Below the pieces are notes generated by a model, which was not told where the DNA came from, searched no databases, and saw nothing but the letters and a program-made list of their open reading frames with translations. Below are positions 30,505 through 41,995 of a DNA stretch of 64,000 nucleotides, in pieces (position 1 is the first letter of the stretch; each line of letters begins with the position of its first letter). The DNA is from Xanthomonas sacchari. Lineage in GTDB: Bacteria; Pseudomonadota; Gammaproteobacteria; Xanthomonadales; Xanthomonadaceae. The translations under genes and the position numbers were made by a program. The DNA is taken from NCBI RefSeq assembly GCF_024266585.1, contig NZ_CP100647.1:3205001-3269000 (forward strand). Reading direction: 5' to 3'.

Positions 30505-30560
30505 CTAGCGGCCTCTCTGCGTGCCGGCCTGCGCCCGGAGGTGCCGACCGGTTGGGCCCC

Positions 30561-32390
<1,830 letters not shown>

Positions 32391-32450
32391 CGCCACGCCA
32401 CGCTTGAAAAGGGGCGTCAGGGTAGCGTATTCGGCGTCACGCTTCGTGAC

Positions 32451-32741
32451 GCCGGGAATGGGGAGTGGGGAATGGGGAATCGCAAAAGCGGCTGCCTGTG
32501 CGCATCGTTTCCCCTTGCAGGAGCGGCTTCAGCCGCGACGCGGTAGTGCCGGGATTGGGGAGTGGGGAATGGGGAATCGCAAAAGCGGCTGCCCGTGCGC
32601 ATCGCTTCCCCTTGCAGGAGCGGCTTCAGCCGCGACGCGGTAGCGCCGGGATTGGGGAGTGGGGAGTGGGGGTTCGCGACAGCGGCTTCCCATGCGCATC
32701 GCTCCTTGTGGGAGCGGCTCCAGCCGCGACGGGCTTCACCG
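32451..32741. repeat. 97-bp tandem repeat, three copies
   Basis: Units begin at 32451, 32548 and 32645 with GCCGGGA(A/T)TGGGGAGTGGGG, i.e. exactly 97 bp apart. Units one and two are nearly identical (differences at only a handful of bases); the third has diverged. Each unit joins an ATTCCC-type tract (as GGGGAATGGGGAATCG) to a half palindrome CAGGAGCGGCTTCAGCCGCG. It is composite: both of the dispersed intergenic repeat families, tandemly duplicated. Confidence 0.85.
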
Positions 32742-32772
32742 AGGAAGCCCGGTCGCGGCTGAAGCCGCTCCT
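32710..32772. repeat. Palindromic REP-like element after tandem repeats
   Basis: Arms at 32710-32730 and 32752-32772 are inverse complements with one mismatch (GGCTCCAGCC against GGCTGAAGCC). The left arm belongs to the third tandem unit, so the palindrome may be the ancestral element from which the 97-bp units were copied. The region between 32776 and 32809 is an ATTCCC-heptad tract that ends just before the serine hydrolase stop. Confidence 0.8.
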
Positions 32773-32775
32773 ACC

Positions 32776-32809
32776 ATTCCCTATTCCCCATTCCCTATTC
32801 CCGATTCCC
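32776..32809. repeat. ATTCCC-type heptad tract
   Basis: Five tandem imperfect copies of ATTCCC(C/T/G)-type heptads lie between the palindrome and the 3' end of the serine hydrolase gene. Confidence 0.8.
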
Positions 32810-32814
32810 AGCAG

Positions 32815-34437
32815 TCACTCCACCGGCGTCAGCAGCAAATCCTGGAAATCGAAGCTGAAATCGGTCAAGGGCGAGATCGCCTGCATGCGCGCCTCGCGCA
32901 CCTTGCCGTCGGGCGTCAGCGCGAAATTGACGAAGGCGTCGGCGTTGAGCGAGCGGTCGCGCCAGCGCACGATGAAGGTGTCGTGCTGCCAGTGCTCCAG
33001 GGTGCCGACCAGTTGCGCGGTCTTGCTGAACTGCAGTTCCAGGTGCTTGCCCTGCTGGCGCAGCACCACGTCGCCGTACCACGGGTCGCGGTAGGTGCCG
33101 GCGTAGCCGGACAGCGGCAGCGACGGGGTGGACTTCGCATCACGCGCGGCCACGTGCTTGGCCCAGTCCTCGTCGGCGTTGGCGTCGGCCTTGGCCACGG
33201 CCTTGGCGTAGGCGGCGGTCCAGTCGGTCGCCGGCGCGCCCAGGTAGGCGTCGAGCACCCGCAGGGTGATCGCGTTGAACGCGGCGCCGACTTCCTGGTT
33301 GGTCAGCACGATCACGCCCAGCTTGCGCTCCGGCGCCAGGGTCAGCCGCGAGACCATGCCCGGCCAGCCGCCGGTGTGCCAGACCAGCTTGGCGCCACGG
33401 TAGTCGCTCAGGCTCCAGCCCTCGCCGTAGCCGGCGAAGTTCGGCTTGGCCGGCAGCAGTTCCGGCACGCTCGGCTCGGACACGGCGATCGGCGTTATCA
33501 TCTGCCACATCTCCTGCTGGCGCTGCGCGCTGAACAGCTGACGTTCCTGGCCGTCGGCCGACGGCAGGCGCCCGCCGTCGAGCTGCACCTGCATCCACTT
33601 GGCCATGTCGTGCACGTTGGCGTAGATGCCGCCGGCGCCGGAATTGTTGGACCAGGTCAGCGGCGCCACCGTGCGCAGCGCGCGGAAGTCGAACTTGGCG
33701 TGGCCGACCGCGGCCTCGTCGCCCGGCTGCAGGTGGTCGCTGTTGATGCGCGCGCCGGTCATGCCCACCGGCACGAAGATGCGCTGGCGCACGAAGTCGG
33801 CGTAGCTCTGCCCGGAAACCTGCTCGATCAGCTTCTGCGCCACCGCGTACAGGATGTTGTCGTAGGCGTAGCGGTCGCGGAAGCCGCCCTTCAGCGGCAC
33901 GTGCGCCAGGCGCCGCACCACTTCTTCGTTGCTGTAACTGGTGGCCGGCCAGAACAGCAGGTCGCCCGCCCCCAGGCTCAGGCCGCTGCGATGGCTGAGC
34001 AGGTCGCGCACGCGCATCTCGCGGGTGACGTAGGCGTCGGACATCTGGAACCACGGCAGGTGGTCCACCACCCGGTCCTCGAGCTTGAGCTTGCCTTCGT
34101 CGGCCAGGATCGACAGCGCCGCGGAGGTGAAGGCCTTGGTGTTGGAGGCGATGGCGAACAGGGTCTGCGCGTCCACCGGTTCCGGCTTGCCGAGTTCGCG
34201 CACGCCGTAGCCGCGCTCCAGCACCACCTTGCCGTCCTGGACGATGGCGATGGCGATGCCGGGCACATCGAACTGCTTGCGCACACGCTCCACCTGCGCG
34301 TCCAAATCCTGCAGTCCCGGCGGCAACGCGGCCGGGGCCGGCGCGGGAGCCGCGGCGGGGACAGGCGCCTGCGCCTGCACGGTGGCGCTCATCGCCAGCA
34401 ACAGGCCGCAGCCCATCGAAATGTTCTTCAACTGCAT
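32815..34437 (-). CDS. Secreted serine hydrolase, class C beta-lactamase fold
   Basis: 540 residues: signal peptide (about 1-22), a Pro/Ala linker, then the penicillin-binding fold with SxxK (S98-K101 in ASNTKAF), YxN (Y192-N194 in YAYDN) and HTGG for the third motif (KLVWHTGGWPG). A C-terminal beta-sandwich follows (about 430-540) with GYAGTYRDPWYGDV, as in AmpC-like/EstB/DUF3471 hydrolases. It is likelier a D-aminopeptidase or esterase than a resistance enzyme. ATG at 34437 gives the clean signal peptide. Confidence 0.92.
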   Translation of the reverse strand: MQLKNISMGCGLLLAMSATVQAQAPVPAAAPAPAPAALPPGLQDLDAQVERVRKQFDVPGIAIAIVQDGKVVLERGYGVRELGKPEPVDAQTLFAIASNTKAFTSAALSILADEGKLKLEDRVVDHLPWFQMSDAYVTREMRVRDLLSHRSGLSLGAGDLLFWPATSYSNEEVVRRLAHVPLKGGFRDRYAYDNILYAVAQKLIEQVSGQSYADFVRQRIFVPVGMTGARINSDHLQPGDEAAVGHAKFDFRALRTVAPLTWSNNSGAGGIYANVHDMAKWMQVQLDGGRLPSADGQERQLFSAQRQQEMWQMITPIAVSEPSVPELLPAKPNFAGYGEGWSLSDYRGAKLVWHTGGWPGMVSRLTLAPERKLGVIVLTNQEVGAAFNAITLRVLDAYLGAPATDWTAAYAKAVAKADANADEDWAKHVAARDAKSTPSLPLSGYAGTYRDPWYGDVVLRQQGKHLELQFSKTAQLVGTLEHWQHDTFIVRWRDRSLNADAFVNFALTPDGKVREARMQAISPLTDFSFDFQDLLLTPVE

Positions 34438-34783
34438 CGCTCCTGAAGAAGGGAAACCAAGGCCGCACGCCGCCGCGCGCGTACCCGGCGAGTGTAGAGC
34501 CTGCCGGGCCCGTTGCGGCGGAGCCACGCTGCGTCGCGGCGCTGCCGCGCGCTGCCGGCTGCGGTCCCGGTGGGCGCCGACGCTGGCGGTCCAGCTCGCA
34601 AGACGCGGCCAGCACGACTCCGCGGCGCCCCACCCTCCGCGCGCGTGCCGGCATCGCGCACGTCGCGAACGCACCGCGGCCGCGCACCGCCCGTGGCCCC
34701 GCAAGCGCGCGATTCCCGCGACGACACCCGGCAACGCCGCGCTGCGGCACAATCGCCCCCCGCCTGCAGCCGGACACGCCCGC
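34438..34783. other. Divergent gap, nothing recognised
   Basis: 346 bases between divergent genes. It is very GC-rich with several Arg/Pro-rich open frames typical of non-coding DNA. I see no repeat element, terminator or motif. Confidence 0.55.
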
Positions 34784-35623
34784 ATGAACGACCTCTTCGA
34801 CTCCGCCCCGGCCGCGCCGGACGGCATCCGCGTCGGCATCGGCGGCTGGACCTATGCGCCGTGGCGCGGCGGCGCCTTCTATCCGCAGGGCCTGGTGCAG
34901 CGCCGCGAACTGGAATACGCCAGCCGCCACGTCACCAGCATCGAGATCAACGGCACCTACTACGGCGCGCAGAAGCCGCAGACCTATGCGCGCTGGCGCG
35001 ACGAGACACCGCCGGGCTTCCTGTTCTCGGCCAAGGCGCCCAAGCGCATCACCGCGCTGCGGCGACTGGCCGGCGCCGGCCCGCAGATCGAGGACTTCGT
35101 CGGCGGCATCGCCAGCCTCGGCGACCGCCTCGGCCCGCTGCTGTGGCAGTTCGAGCACGGCCATCGCCTGGACCTGGACGAGCTGGCCGCGTTCCTGGAC
35201 CTGCTGCCGCGCGCGATCGACGGACGCCGGCTGCGCCACGTGCTGGAAGTGCGCGATCCGGCCTGCGTCGGCCCGGCCCTGCTGCAACTGACCCGCCGGC
35301 ACGGCGTGGCCACGGTGTTCACCGATTCCCCCGAGTTCCCTTCCTTCGCCGACCTGGGCGCCGACTTCGTCTACGCGCGGCTGATGCGCAGCCGCGCCGA
35401 CGTCGCCCATGGCTACCCGCCCAAGGCGCTGCAGGCCTGGGCCGCGCGCGCCCAGGCCTGGCGCCGCGGCGAAGACCTGCAGGAACTGCCGCATGCCGAT
35501 GCGACGGTGGCCGCCGCCACGCCGCGCGAGGTCTTCGTCTACTTCATCAGCGCCGCCAAGGAACGCAATCCCGCCGCGGCGATGGCCCTGCTGAAGCTCC
35601 TGGGGTCCGCCGCCCAGGCGTGA
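34784..35623 (+). CDS. DUF72 family protein
   Basis: 279 residues of the DUF72 (YecE-type) TIM-barrel family. Signature blocks are [60 protein letters not shown] and [17 protein letters not shown] at the C-terminus. The biochemical function of the family is unsettled. The ATG 34784 is the first that includes the conserved N-terminal block. It stands apart from the following kdgT-like gene by 200 bp. Confidence 0.9.
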   Translation: MNDLFDSAPAAPDGIRVGIGGWTYAPWRGGAFYPQGLVQRRELEYASRHVTSIEINGTYYGAQKPQTYARWRDETPPGFLFSAKAPKRITALRRLAGAGPQIEDFVGGIASLGDRLGPLLWQFEHGHRLDLDELAAFLDLLPRAIDGRRLRHVLEVRDPACVGPALLQLTRRHGVATVFTDSPEFPSFADLGADFVYARLMRSRADVAHGYPPKALQAWAARAQAWRRGEDLQELPHADATVAAATPREVFVYFISAAKERNPAAAMALLKLLGSAAQA

Positions 35624-35823
35624 CGCGCTCGGCCGCACGCACGCGACGCCCGGCACAGCGCAATCGCGACGCTGAACGCAGTGGCCGCAAGACGCTGAAC
35701 CGGGCATCGACCGCGCGGTGCCGGCGACACCCGGCCGTCGCCGCGCCGCGGTACAACACCGCCCGTCCGGCACCATCGCCGGTCCGCGGCCGCCGGCCGC
35801 GCCCCCACACACGGAGCCCCTCG

Positions 35824-36798
35824 ATGCGGATCAAGCGCACGCTCGAACGTCTTCCCGGCGGCATGATGCTGGCGCCGCTGCTGCTCGGCGCCCTCTGCCA
35901 CACCCTGTGGCCGCAGGCCGGCGCCTGGTTCGGCTCGTTCACCCAGGGCCTGATCGGCGGGCTGGTGCCGATCCTGGCGGTGTGGTGCTTCTGCCTGGGC
36001 GCCTCGATCCGGCTGCGCAGCGGCGGCCGCGTGCTGCGCGCCTCCGGCGTGCTGGTGCTGACCAAGATCGCGGTGGCGTGGCTGAGTGCGGTGATCGCCG
36101 CGCGCCTGCTGCCGCCGGGCGGCATCGTCTCCGGCATCTGGAGCGGCCTGTCGGTGCTGGCGCTGGTGGCGGCGATGGACATGACCAATGCCGGCCTGTT
36201 CGCCGCGCTGATGCAGCAGTACGGCCGCCACGGCGAGGCCGGCGCGATGGCGCTGATGTCGCTGGAATCCGGACCGCTGGTGACCATGCTGATCCTCGGC
36301 AGTGCCGGCGTCGCCCACTTCGAACCGCGGTTGCTGCTCGGCGCGGTGCTGCCGCTGCTGGCCGGTTTCGCGCTCGGCAACCTGGACCCGGCGCTGCGCG
36401 CGCTGTTCGCGCGCGCGGTGCCGGCGCTGATTCCGTTCTTCGCCTTCGCCCTGGGCAACACTCTGGACCTGCGCATGGTCGCCCACGCCGGCGTGGCCGG
36501 GGTCGCACTGGGCCTGCTGGTGATCGTCGCGACCGGGATCCCGCTGCTGCTGGCCGATCGCTGGCTGGCCGGCGGCAACGGCAGCGCCGGCCTGGCCGCC
36601 TCCAGCACCGCCGGCGCGGCGGTGGCCACGCCGGCACTGGTGGCGGCGGTGGCGCCGCAGTTCCAGGCCGCCGCGCCCGCCGCGACCGCACTGGTGGCGA
36701 CGTCCGTGGTGGTCACGGCCCTGCTGGTGCCGCCGCTGACCGCCGCCTATGCGCGCAGGATGGCGCGGGCCGCGTCGCCATCCGCACCGCACGCCTGA
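35824..36798 (+). CDS. kdgT: 2-keto-3-deoxygluconate permease family
   Basis: 324 residues, about ten membrane helices. [24 protein letters not shown] at the N-terminus, [19 protein letters not shown] and [21 protein letters not shown] are the signatures of the KdgT family. It takes up 2-keto-3-deoxygluconate, an end product of pectin and polygalacturonate breakdown. That fits the pectinesterase elsewhere in the window, though the two genes are 29 kb apart and not in an operon. Substrate is inferred from the family. Confidence 0.92.
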   Translation: MRIKRTLERLPGGMMLAPLLLGALCHTLWPQAGAWFGSFTQGLIGGLVPILAVWCFCLGASIRLRSGGRVLRASGVLVLTKIAVAWLSAVIAARLLPPGGIVSGIWSGLSVLALVAAMDMTNAGLFAALMQQYGRHGEAGAMALMSLESGPLVTMLILGSAGVAHFEPRLLLGAVLPLLAGFALGNLDPALRALFARAVPALIPFFAFALGNTLDLRMVAHAGVAGVALGLLVIVATGIPLLLADRWLAGGNGSAGLAASSTAGAAVATPALVAAVAPQFQAAAPAATALVATSVVVTALLVPPLTAAYARRMARAASPSAPHA

Positions 36799-36851
36799 CC
36801 GCGCGTCCCGGCATCCGACCGCCGCGCGATGGTTTGCGCGACAATACGCGG

Positions 36852-37799
36852 ATGCCGATGCCCCCCACCACCAAAGCCCAGCTGCAAATCCATTTCTGCG
36901 TCCTGCTGTGGGGGATCACCGCGATCCTCGGCAAGCTGATCACCCTGCCCGCGCTGCCGCTGGTGTGGTGGCGGATGCTGATGGTGGTGGCCGCGCTGGC
37001 CCTGCTGCCAAGAGTGTGGCGCGGGCTGGCGGCGCTGACGCCGAAACTGGCGCTCGGCTACGCGGTGGTCGGTGCCCTGGTCGGCCTGCACTGGCTGACC
37101 TTCTACGGCGCGATCAAGCTGGCCAACGCCTCGGTCGCGGCGACATGCATCGCACTGGCGCCGGTGTTCACCGCGGTGATCGAACCCTGGGTGGCGAAAC
37201 GGCCGTTCCGGCCCAGCGAACTGGCCTTCGGCCTGGCGGTGTTGCCGGGCGTGGCCCTGGTGGTCGGCGGGGTGCCGCACGGGATGCGCGCCGGCGTGGC
37301 GGTCGGTGCGGTGTCGGCGCTGCTGGTGGCGGCGTTCGGCTCGCTCAACAAGCGCCTGGTCGACCATGCCGATCCGCTGACCGTGACCGCACTGGAACTG
37401 GGTGCCGGCACCCTGACCCTGACCGCGCTGGCGCCATTGCTGCCGTTCGTGCTGCCGGCCCTGAGCGGGCCGTTGCTGGTGCTGCCCAGCCTGCACGACA
37501 CCGCGCTGCTGCTCGCGCTGGCGCTGCTGTGCACGCTGCTGCCGTTCGCCCTGGCCCTGGTCGCGCTGCGCCGGCTCAGCGCCTACGCGGTGCAACTGGT
37601 CACCAACCTGGAACCGGTCTACGCGATCGTGTTCGCGATCGTGCTGCTGGACGAGCAGCGCCAGCTCACCGGGCTGTTCTACCTCGGCGTGGCGGTGATC
37701 CTGGGCGCGGTGTTCCTGCATCCGCTGCTGACCCGCGCGCGTCCGCTCCAGCACCCGGAGCTGCTGGCGACCTGCGAAGCGAAGAACGCGGTGGAGTGA
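36852..37799 (+). CDS. EamA/DMT-superfamily transporter
   Basis: 315 residues with ten predicted helices in two EamA repeats (about 12-150 and 165-300). LHWLTFYGAIKLANASVAATC and AYAVQLVTNLEPVYAIVFA are the repeat signatures. It begins 53 bp after kdgT, so they may be co-transcribed. ATG 36852 or 36858 is possible. DMT exporters move metabolites or amino acids; nothing here fixes the substrate. Confidence 0.9.
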   Translation: MPMPPTTKAQLQIHFCVLLWGITAILGKLITLPALPLVWWRMLMVVAALALLPRVWRGLAALTPKLALGYAVVGALVGLHWLTFYGAIKLANASVAATCIALAPVFTAVIEPWVAKRPFRPSELAFGLAVLPGVALVVGGVPHGMRAGVAVGAVSALLVAAFGSLNKRLVDHADPLTVTALELGAGTLTLTALAPLLPFVLPALSGPLLVLPSLHDTALLLALALLCTLLPFALALVALRRLSAYAVQLVTNLEPVYAIVFAIVLLDEQRQLTGLFYLGVAVILGAVFLHPLLTRARPLQHPELLATCEAKNAVE

Positions 37800-37819
37800 G
37801 CGCTGGCGCGCTCCCGCCG

Positions 37820-37906
37820 GGAGTGGGGATTCGCGATTGGGGATTCGCCTTGAGCCGCGGGGCTGCCACAGGCAAAGGCCATCGCAGGAGCGGCTTCAGC
37901 CGCGCC
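37820..37906. repeat. Heptad tract plus single palindrome arm
   Basis: GGGATTCGCGATTGGGGATTC-type units (37820-37845) are followed by one unpaired arm, GCAGGAGCGGCTTCAGCCGC at 37885-37904. The complementary arm is missing, so the palindrome is a half element in the gap between convergent genes. Confidence 0.7.
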
Positions 37907-37961
37907 CCATGACGGCGGGGGATCGCGCTCGCTTGCGCAGGCGCGCGCCCTTGGCAACGAC

Positions 37962-39029
37962 TCAGGCGGCCAGCGACACGCAATCGCGGCCGGCGCGCTT
38001 GGCCTGGTACAGGCCCTGGTCGGCGCGCTTGAGCAGTTGCTCGGCGCTCTCGCGCGGCTGCAGGGTCGCCACGCCGATGCTGGCGGTGAGCCGCACGCCG
38101 AGCTGCAGCAGGCTGACGTCGTGGCGCAGGCGCTCGCACAGGCGCACCGCCTGCGCCGCGTCCAGCCCCGTCAACAACAGCGCGAACTCCTCGCCGCCGT
38201 AGCGCGCCACCACGCTGTCCGGCGCCATCCGCGTACGCAGCATGTCGGCCAGCGCCAGCAGCACCTCGTCGCCCTTGTCGTGGCCGTGCAGGTCGTTGAC
38301 GCTCTTGAAGTAGTCGGGATCCAGGATCGCCACGCTGAGCGGCGCGGCGACCAGTTGCGCCGCCTCGGCGTGGACCATCAACGCGGTGGCGAAGGCACGG
38401 CGGTTGAGCAGGCCGGTCAGCGGATCGGTGCGCGCCTGCTCCAGCAGTTCGGCGTTGAGCGATTCCAGCGAATCCTGGTACTGCAGCAACTGCTGCTCGT
38501 ACCAGGCGCGCTCGCGCAGTTGCAGCGCCAGCGCATGGCTGGTGCGGCGCAGCTCGATCAGTTGCATCACCTGCCGCGACAGCGCCTGCAGCGCCTCCAG
38601 CTGCGCCGGCAGCAGGGTGCGCGGCTGATTGTCGAGCACGCACACGGTGCCGACTGGCAGGCCGTCGCGGGTCAGCAGCGGCGCGCCCGCGTAGAACCGC
38701 ACCCCGCCTTCGGTGACCAGCGGATTGTGCTGGAAACGCGCATCGGCGGTGGCGTCGGCGACCACCATGACCTGTTCCGGAGTCAGAATCGTGTGCCCGC
38801 AGAACGACTCGTCGCGCGCGGTGCTCAACAGGCATACGTTGCGCTGCGCCTTGAGCCATTGGCGCTCGTCGTCGACCAGCGAGATCAGCGCCGAAGGCGT
38901 GCCGCACAGCTTGGCGGCGATGTCGACCAGATCGTCGTAGGACGCTTCCGGTTCGGTATCGAGAATCTGCAACGCATGCAGCGCCTGCAGGCGTGCGGCT
39001 TCGTTGTCGGGCTTGCGAGGCTTGATCAC
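37962..39029 (-). CDS. GAF-GGDEF diguanylate cyclase, soluble
   Basis: 355 residues from a GTG at 39029 (VIKPRKPDNEAARLQALHAL, a start shared by many GAF-GGDEF proteins; ATG is 40 codons upstream in an unlikely frame). The GAF domain (about 25-165) includes ALISLVDDERQWLKAQ and ESFCGHTIL. After a coiled stretch comes GGDEF (about 195-350): DPDYFKSVNDLHGHDKGDE then RYGGEEFALLL. The PleD-like I-site RxxD is not at the right spacing. No membrane helix, so it senses a cytosolic or redox signal. Confidence 0.9.
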   Translation of the reverse strand: MIKPRKPDNEAARLQALHALQILDTEPEASYDDLVDIAAKLCGTPSALISLVDDERQWLKAQRNVCLLSTARDESFCGHTILTPEQVMVVADATADARFQHNPLVTEGGVRFYAGAPLLTRDGLPVGTVCVLDNQPRTLLPAQLEALQALSRQVMQLIELRRTSHALALQLRERAWYEQQLLQYQDSLESLNAELLEQARTDPLTGLLNRRAFATALMVHAEAAQLVAAPLSVAILDPDYFKSVNDLHGHDKGDEVLLALADMLRTRMAPDSVVARYGGEEFALLLTGLDAAQAVRLCERLRHDVSLLQLGVRLTASIGVATLQPRESAEQLLKRADQGLYQAKRAGRDCVSLAA

Positions 39030-39162
39030 GGAGTACCCGGCGGAAGCGACGGTTGGCGTTGCGCAGTATCGCCCAATCCGCAGCGGACGCCAGCCCTGGC
39101 GGGCGTCTTGTCTGCGCAATCGGGCCGCGCGGCGGCGACCGGCCGCCGACACTGCGACGCGG

Positions 39163-39882
39163 TTACCACTCCTGGCGCTGCGGCAGCAGGCCGTGCAGCT
39201 CCTGCTCGGTGAGATTGCGCCACTGGCCCGGCTTCAGCGCGCCGAGCTTGATGTTGTCGATGCGCACGCGGCGCAGTTGGGTGACGCGGTAGTCGAACGC
39301 GGCGGCCATCAGCCGGATCTGCCGGTTGAGGCCCTGCTCCAGCACGATGCGGAAGCCGAACTTGGCGATCCGCGCGGTGCGGCACGGCAGCGTCATCTGG
39401 TCGTGCACGCGCACGCCGCGCGCCATGCCGCGCAGGAATTCGTCGGTGACCGGCTTGTTCACCGCCACCAGGTATTCCTTCTGGTGGCGGTTCTCCGCGC
39501 GCAGGATCTCGTTGACGATGTCGCCGTTGCTGGTCATCAGGATCAGCCCCTCGGACTCCTTGTCCAGGCGCCCGATCGGGAAGATGCGCTGCTCATGGCC
39601 GACGAAGTCGACGATGTTGCCCTTGACCTGGCTCTCGGTGGTGCAGGTCACCCCGACCGGCTTGTTCAGCGCGATGTAGACGTGGCGGCGGCCGCTCTTG
39701 GCCTTGGCGCGCGCGCGCAGCGGCTGCCCATCGACCTTGACTTCGTCGCCCTCGCCCACCACCGACCCGACCCCGCCGGGCATGCCGTTGACGGTGACGC
39801 GGCGCGCGGCGATCAGCCGATCGGCCTCGCGGCGCGAGCAAAAGCCGGTCTCGGCGATGTGCTTGTTGAGGCGGGTGGACAT
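39163..39882 (-). CDS. rluF: 23S rRNA pseudouridine synthase, RluF type
   Basis: 239 residues. S4 RNA-binding domain (1-60, RLNKHIAETGFCSRREADRLIAARRVTVNG) then the RsuA/RluB/E/F catalytic domain with IFPIGRLDKESEGLILMT (catalytic Asp) and VLEQGLNRQIRLMAAAF. RluF modifies U2604 of 23S rRNA in E. coli; specificity within the subfamily is my inference. ATG 39882 was chosen because further upstream the frame merely translates the ATTCCC heptads (PFPIPHS). Confidence 0.9.
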   Translation of the reverse strand: MSTRLNKHIAETGFCSRREADRLIAARRVTVNGMPGGVGSVVGEGDEVKVDGQPLRARAKAKSGRRHVYIALNKPVGVTCTTESQVKGNIVDFVGHEQRIFPIGRLDKESEGLILMTSNGDIVNEILRAENRHQKEYLVAVNKPVTDEFLRGMARGVRVHDQMTLPCRTARIAKFGFRIVLEQGLNRQIRLMAAAFDYRVTQLRRVRIDNIKLGALKPGQWRNLTEQELHGLLPQRQEW

Positions 39883-39887
39883 GGGCT

Positions 39888-39916
39888 GGGAGTGGGGAAT
39901 CGGGAATGGGGAATGG
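39888..39916. repeat. ATTCCC-type heptad tract upstream of rluF
   Basis: GGGAGTGGGGAATCGGGAAT and a following GGGGAAT are tandem copies of the heptad on this strand, right before the rluF start. A second tract (39993-40021) precedes the DEAD-helicase stop. Confidence 0.78.
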
Positions 39917-39992
39917 CAACAGCGGGCAACTGCCGGCTGGGGCAATGGTCAGCTTCGGGAAGGAAGGCAGGGAGCGGCAGCGGGGACGCCCC

Positions 39993-40021
39993 CCATTCCC
40001 GATTCCCTCCTCCCTATTCCC
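39993..40021. repeat. ATTCCC-type heptad tract after helicase gene
   Basis: ATTCCCG, ATTCCCTCC and TATTCCC lie seven bases past the helicase stop codon (on the minus strand, downstream of deaD). Confidence 0.75.
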
Positions 40022-40027
40022 AGCTTC

Positions 40028-41995
40028 TCAGCGCTTCGGCGGCCCCTTGCGCGGCGGGCGGTCGGCGGCGAAGCGGCCGGCCGGGCGCGGGCCGGCGGCG
40101 TTGGGCTTGCCGCCGGGCTTGCTGGTACGGGCGAACTTCGGCTTGAACGGCGCGCTGCCGGCATCGTCGCCCTCGAGCTTGCGCATCTGCAGTTGCTGGC
40201 CGGAGACCCAGACCTTCTTCAGGTGCGTCAGCAGCTCGCGCGGCATGTCCGCCGGCAGGTCCAGGACCGAGTGGTCGTCATGGATGTCGATGCGGCCGAT
40301 GTACTTGCTTTCCAGCCCGGCTTCGTTGGCGATCGCGCCGACGATGTTGGCCGGCTTGACCCCGTGCTGGTGGCCGACCTCGATGCGGTAGGTCTCCATG
40401 CCCACTTCCGCCGCGCCGCGCGGCGCTTTCGGCGCCTTGTCGCGGCGCGGCGCCTCGAAGCTGCCGACGTCGCGGTGGTAGTCGAAATCCTCGCCACGCG
40501 CAGCCGGCGCCGGACGCGCCGGGCGCTCGCCGTCGTCGCGGCGCGGCGCACGCGCCTCGCGCTCGAACTTCGGCTCGAAACGGGGGCGCTCCGGGCGCTC
40601 GCCACGCTCGCTGCGTTCGGGCCGCTCGCGGCGCTCGAAGCGTTCGCCCTGCGGCGGACGCGGACGATCCGGGGCCAGCAGTAGCGGCGTATCGCCCTGC
40701 AGCAGGCGCGCCAGCGCCGCGGCCACTTCCACCATCGGCACGTTCTTCTCGGCCTCGAACTTCTGCAGCAGGTCGCGGTACATGTCGATGCCGCCAGCGG
40801 CGATGGTCTCGCTGATCTTCTCCATGAAGCGGCTCACGCGCTGGTCGTTGACCGCGTCCACGCTCGGCAGCTGCATTTCCTCGATCGGCTGCCGGGTGGC
40901 GCGCTCGATCGCGCGCAGCATGCCGCGCTCGCGCGGGCTGACGAACAGGATCGCCTCGCCGCTGCGCCCGGCACGGCCGGTGCGGCCGATGCGGTGCACA
41001 TAGCTTTCGGTGTCGTAGGGGATGTCGTAGTTCAGCACGTGGCTGATCCGCTCCACGTCCAGGCCGCGCGCGGCCACGTCGGTGGCGACCAGGATGTCGA
41101 GCTTGCCGTCCTTGAGCTGCTGGATCACCCGCTCGCGCTGCGCCTGCTGGATGTCGCCGTTGATCGCCGCCGCGGCCAGGCCGCGCGCCTGCAGCTTCTG
41201 CGCCAGCTCATCGGTGCCGGCCTTGGTGCGGGCGAAGATGATCATCGCGTCGAACGGCTCAACCTCCAGGATCCGGGTCAGCGCGTCGAGCTTGTGCAGC
41301 CCGCTCACCGCCCAGTAGCGCTGGCGGATGTTGGCCGAGGTGGTGGTCTTGGAGGCGATGATCACCTCGGCCGGGTCGTTCAGATAGGTCTGCGCGATGC
41401 GCTTGATCGCCGACGGCATGGTCGCCGAGAACAGCGCCACCTGGCGCGAGTCCGGCAGCTTCTTCAGCACCGCCTCGACGTCGTCGATGAAGCCCATGCG
41501 CAGCATCTCGTCGGCTTCGTCGAGCACCAGCGTCTTCAGCTCGGACAGGTCCAGGGTGCCGCGGTCCAGATGGTCGATCACCCGCCCCGGGGTCCCCACC
41601 ACCACGTGCACGCCGCGCTTGAGCGCCGACAGCTGCTGCACGTAGGGCTGGCCGCCGTACACCGGCAGCACCTGGAAGCCGGGGATCGCCGCAGCGTAGC
41701 GGTGGAACGCCTCGGCCACCTGGATCGCCAGTTCGCGGGTCGGCGCCAGCACCAGCGCCTGCGGCTTGCGCTGGTCGAAATCCAGCCGCGACAGGATCGG
41801 CAGCGCGAACGCGGCGGTCTTGCCGGTGCCGGTCTGCGCCTGGCCGAGCAGGTCGCGGCCGGTCAGCAACGCCGGGATGGTGGCAGCCTGGATCGGCGAC
41901 GGCGACTCGTAGCCGACGTCGGCGACCGCCTTCATCACAGCAGGGGAGAGGCCGAGATCTGCGAACAGCAGCGGCGCGGGGGTATCTTGGGACAT
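40028..41995 (-). CDS. deaD: DEAD-box RNA helicase, DeaD/CsdA-like
   Basis: 655 residues. Q-motif FADLGLSPAVMKAVADVGYE, AQTGTGKT, PTRELAIQ, GTPGRVIDHL, DEAD box (VLDEADEML), SAT, and the C-terminal HRIGRTGRAGR in the helicase core (about 1-360). A DbpA-type RNA-binding domain follows (about 530-605) after a highly charged Arg/Glu/Pro linker (about 450-520), and the tail is Gly/Lys/Pro-rich. It remodels structured RNA in cold adaptation and ribosome assembly. The length and DbpA domain favour DeaD over RhlE. Confidence 0.93.
   Translation of the reverse strand: MSQDTPAPLLFADLGLSPAVMKAVADVGYESPSPIQAATIPALLTGRDLLGQAQTGTGKTAAFALPILSRLDFDQRKPQALVLAPTRELAIQVAEAFHRYAAAIPGFQVLPVYGGQPYVQQLSALKRGVHVVVGTPGRVIDHLDRGTLDLSELKTLVLDEADEMLRMGFIDDVEAVLKKLPDSRQVALFSATMPSAIKRIAQTYLNDPAEVIIASKTTTSANIRQRYWAVSGLHKLDALTRILEVEPFDAMIIFARTKAGTDELAQKLQARGLAAAAINGDIQQAQRERVIQQLKDGKLDILVATDVAARGLDVERISHVLNYDIPYDTESYVHRIGRTGRAGRSGEAILFVSPRERGMLRAIERATRQPIEEMQLPSVDAVNDQRVSRFMEKISETIAAGGIDMYRDLLQKFEAEKNVPMVEVAAALARLLQGDTPLLLAPDRPRPPQGERFERRERPERSERGERPERPRFEPKFEREARAPRRDDGERPARPAPAARGEDFDYHRDVGSFEAPRRDKAPKAPRGAAEVGMETYRIEVGHQHGVKPANIVGAIANEAGLESKYIGRIDIHDDHSVLDLPADMPRELLTHLKKVWVSGQQLQMRKLEGDDAGSAPFKPKFARTSKPGGKPNAAGPRPAGRFAADRPPRKGPPKR

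Noticed and set aside
32451-32741. CRISPR array suggested by regular 97-bp spacing
   Set aside because: The repeat unit is the whole 97 bp with no unique spacers, no short palindromic repeat and no cas genes; it is a tandem duplication of intergenic repeats.
32815-34437. Antibiotic-resistance beta-lactamase
   Set aside because: The SxxK/YxN/HTGG set is shared by esterases and peptidases; the C-terminal extension and context argue against class C beta-lactamase proper.
39883-39945. N-terminal extension of RluF
   Set aside because: The extra residues are a translation of the ATTCCC-heptad tract, and the family start begins at the later ATG.
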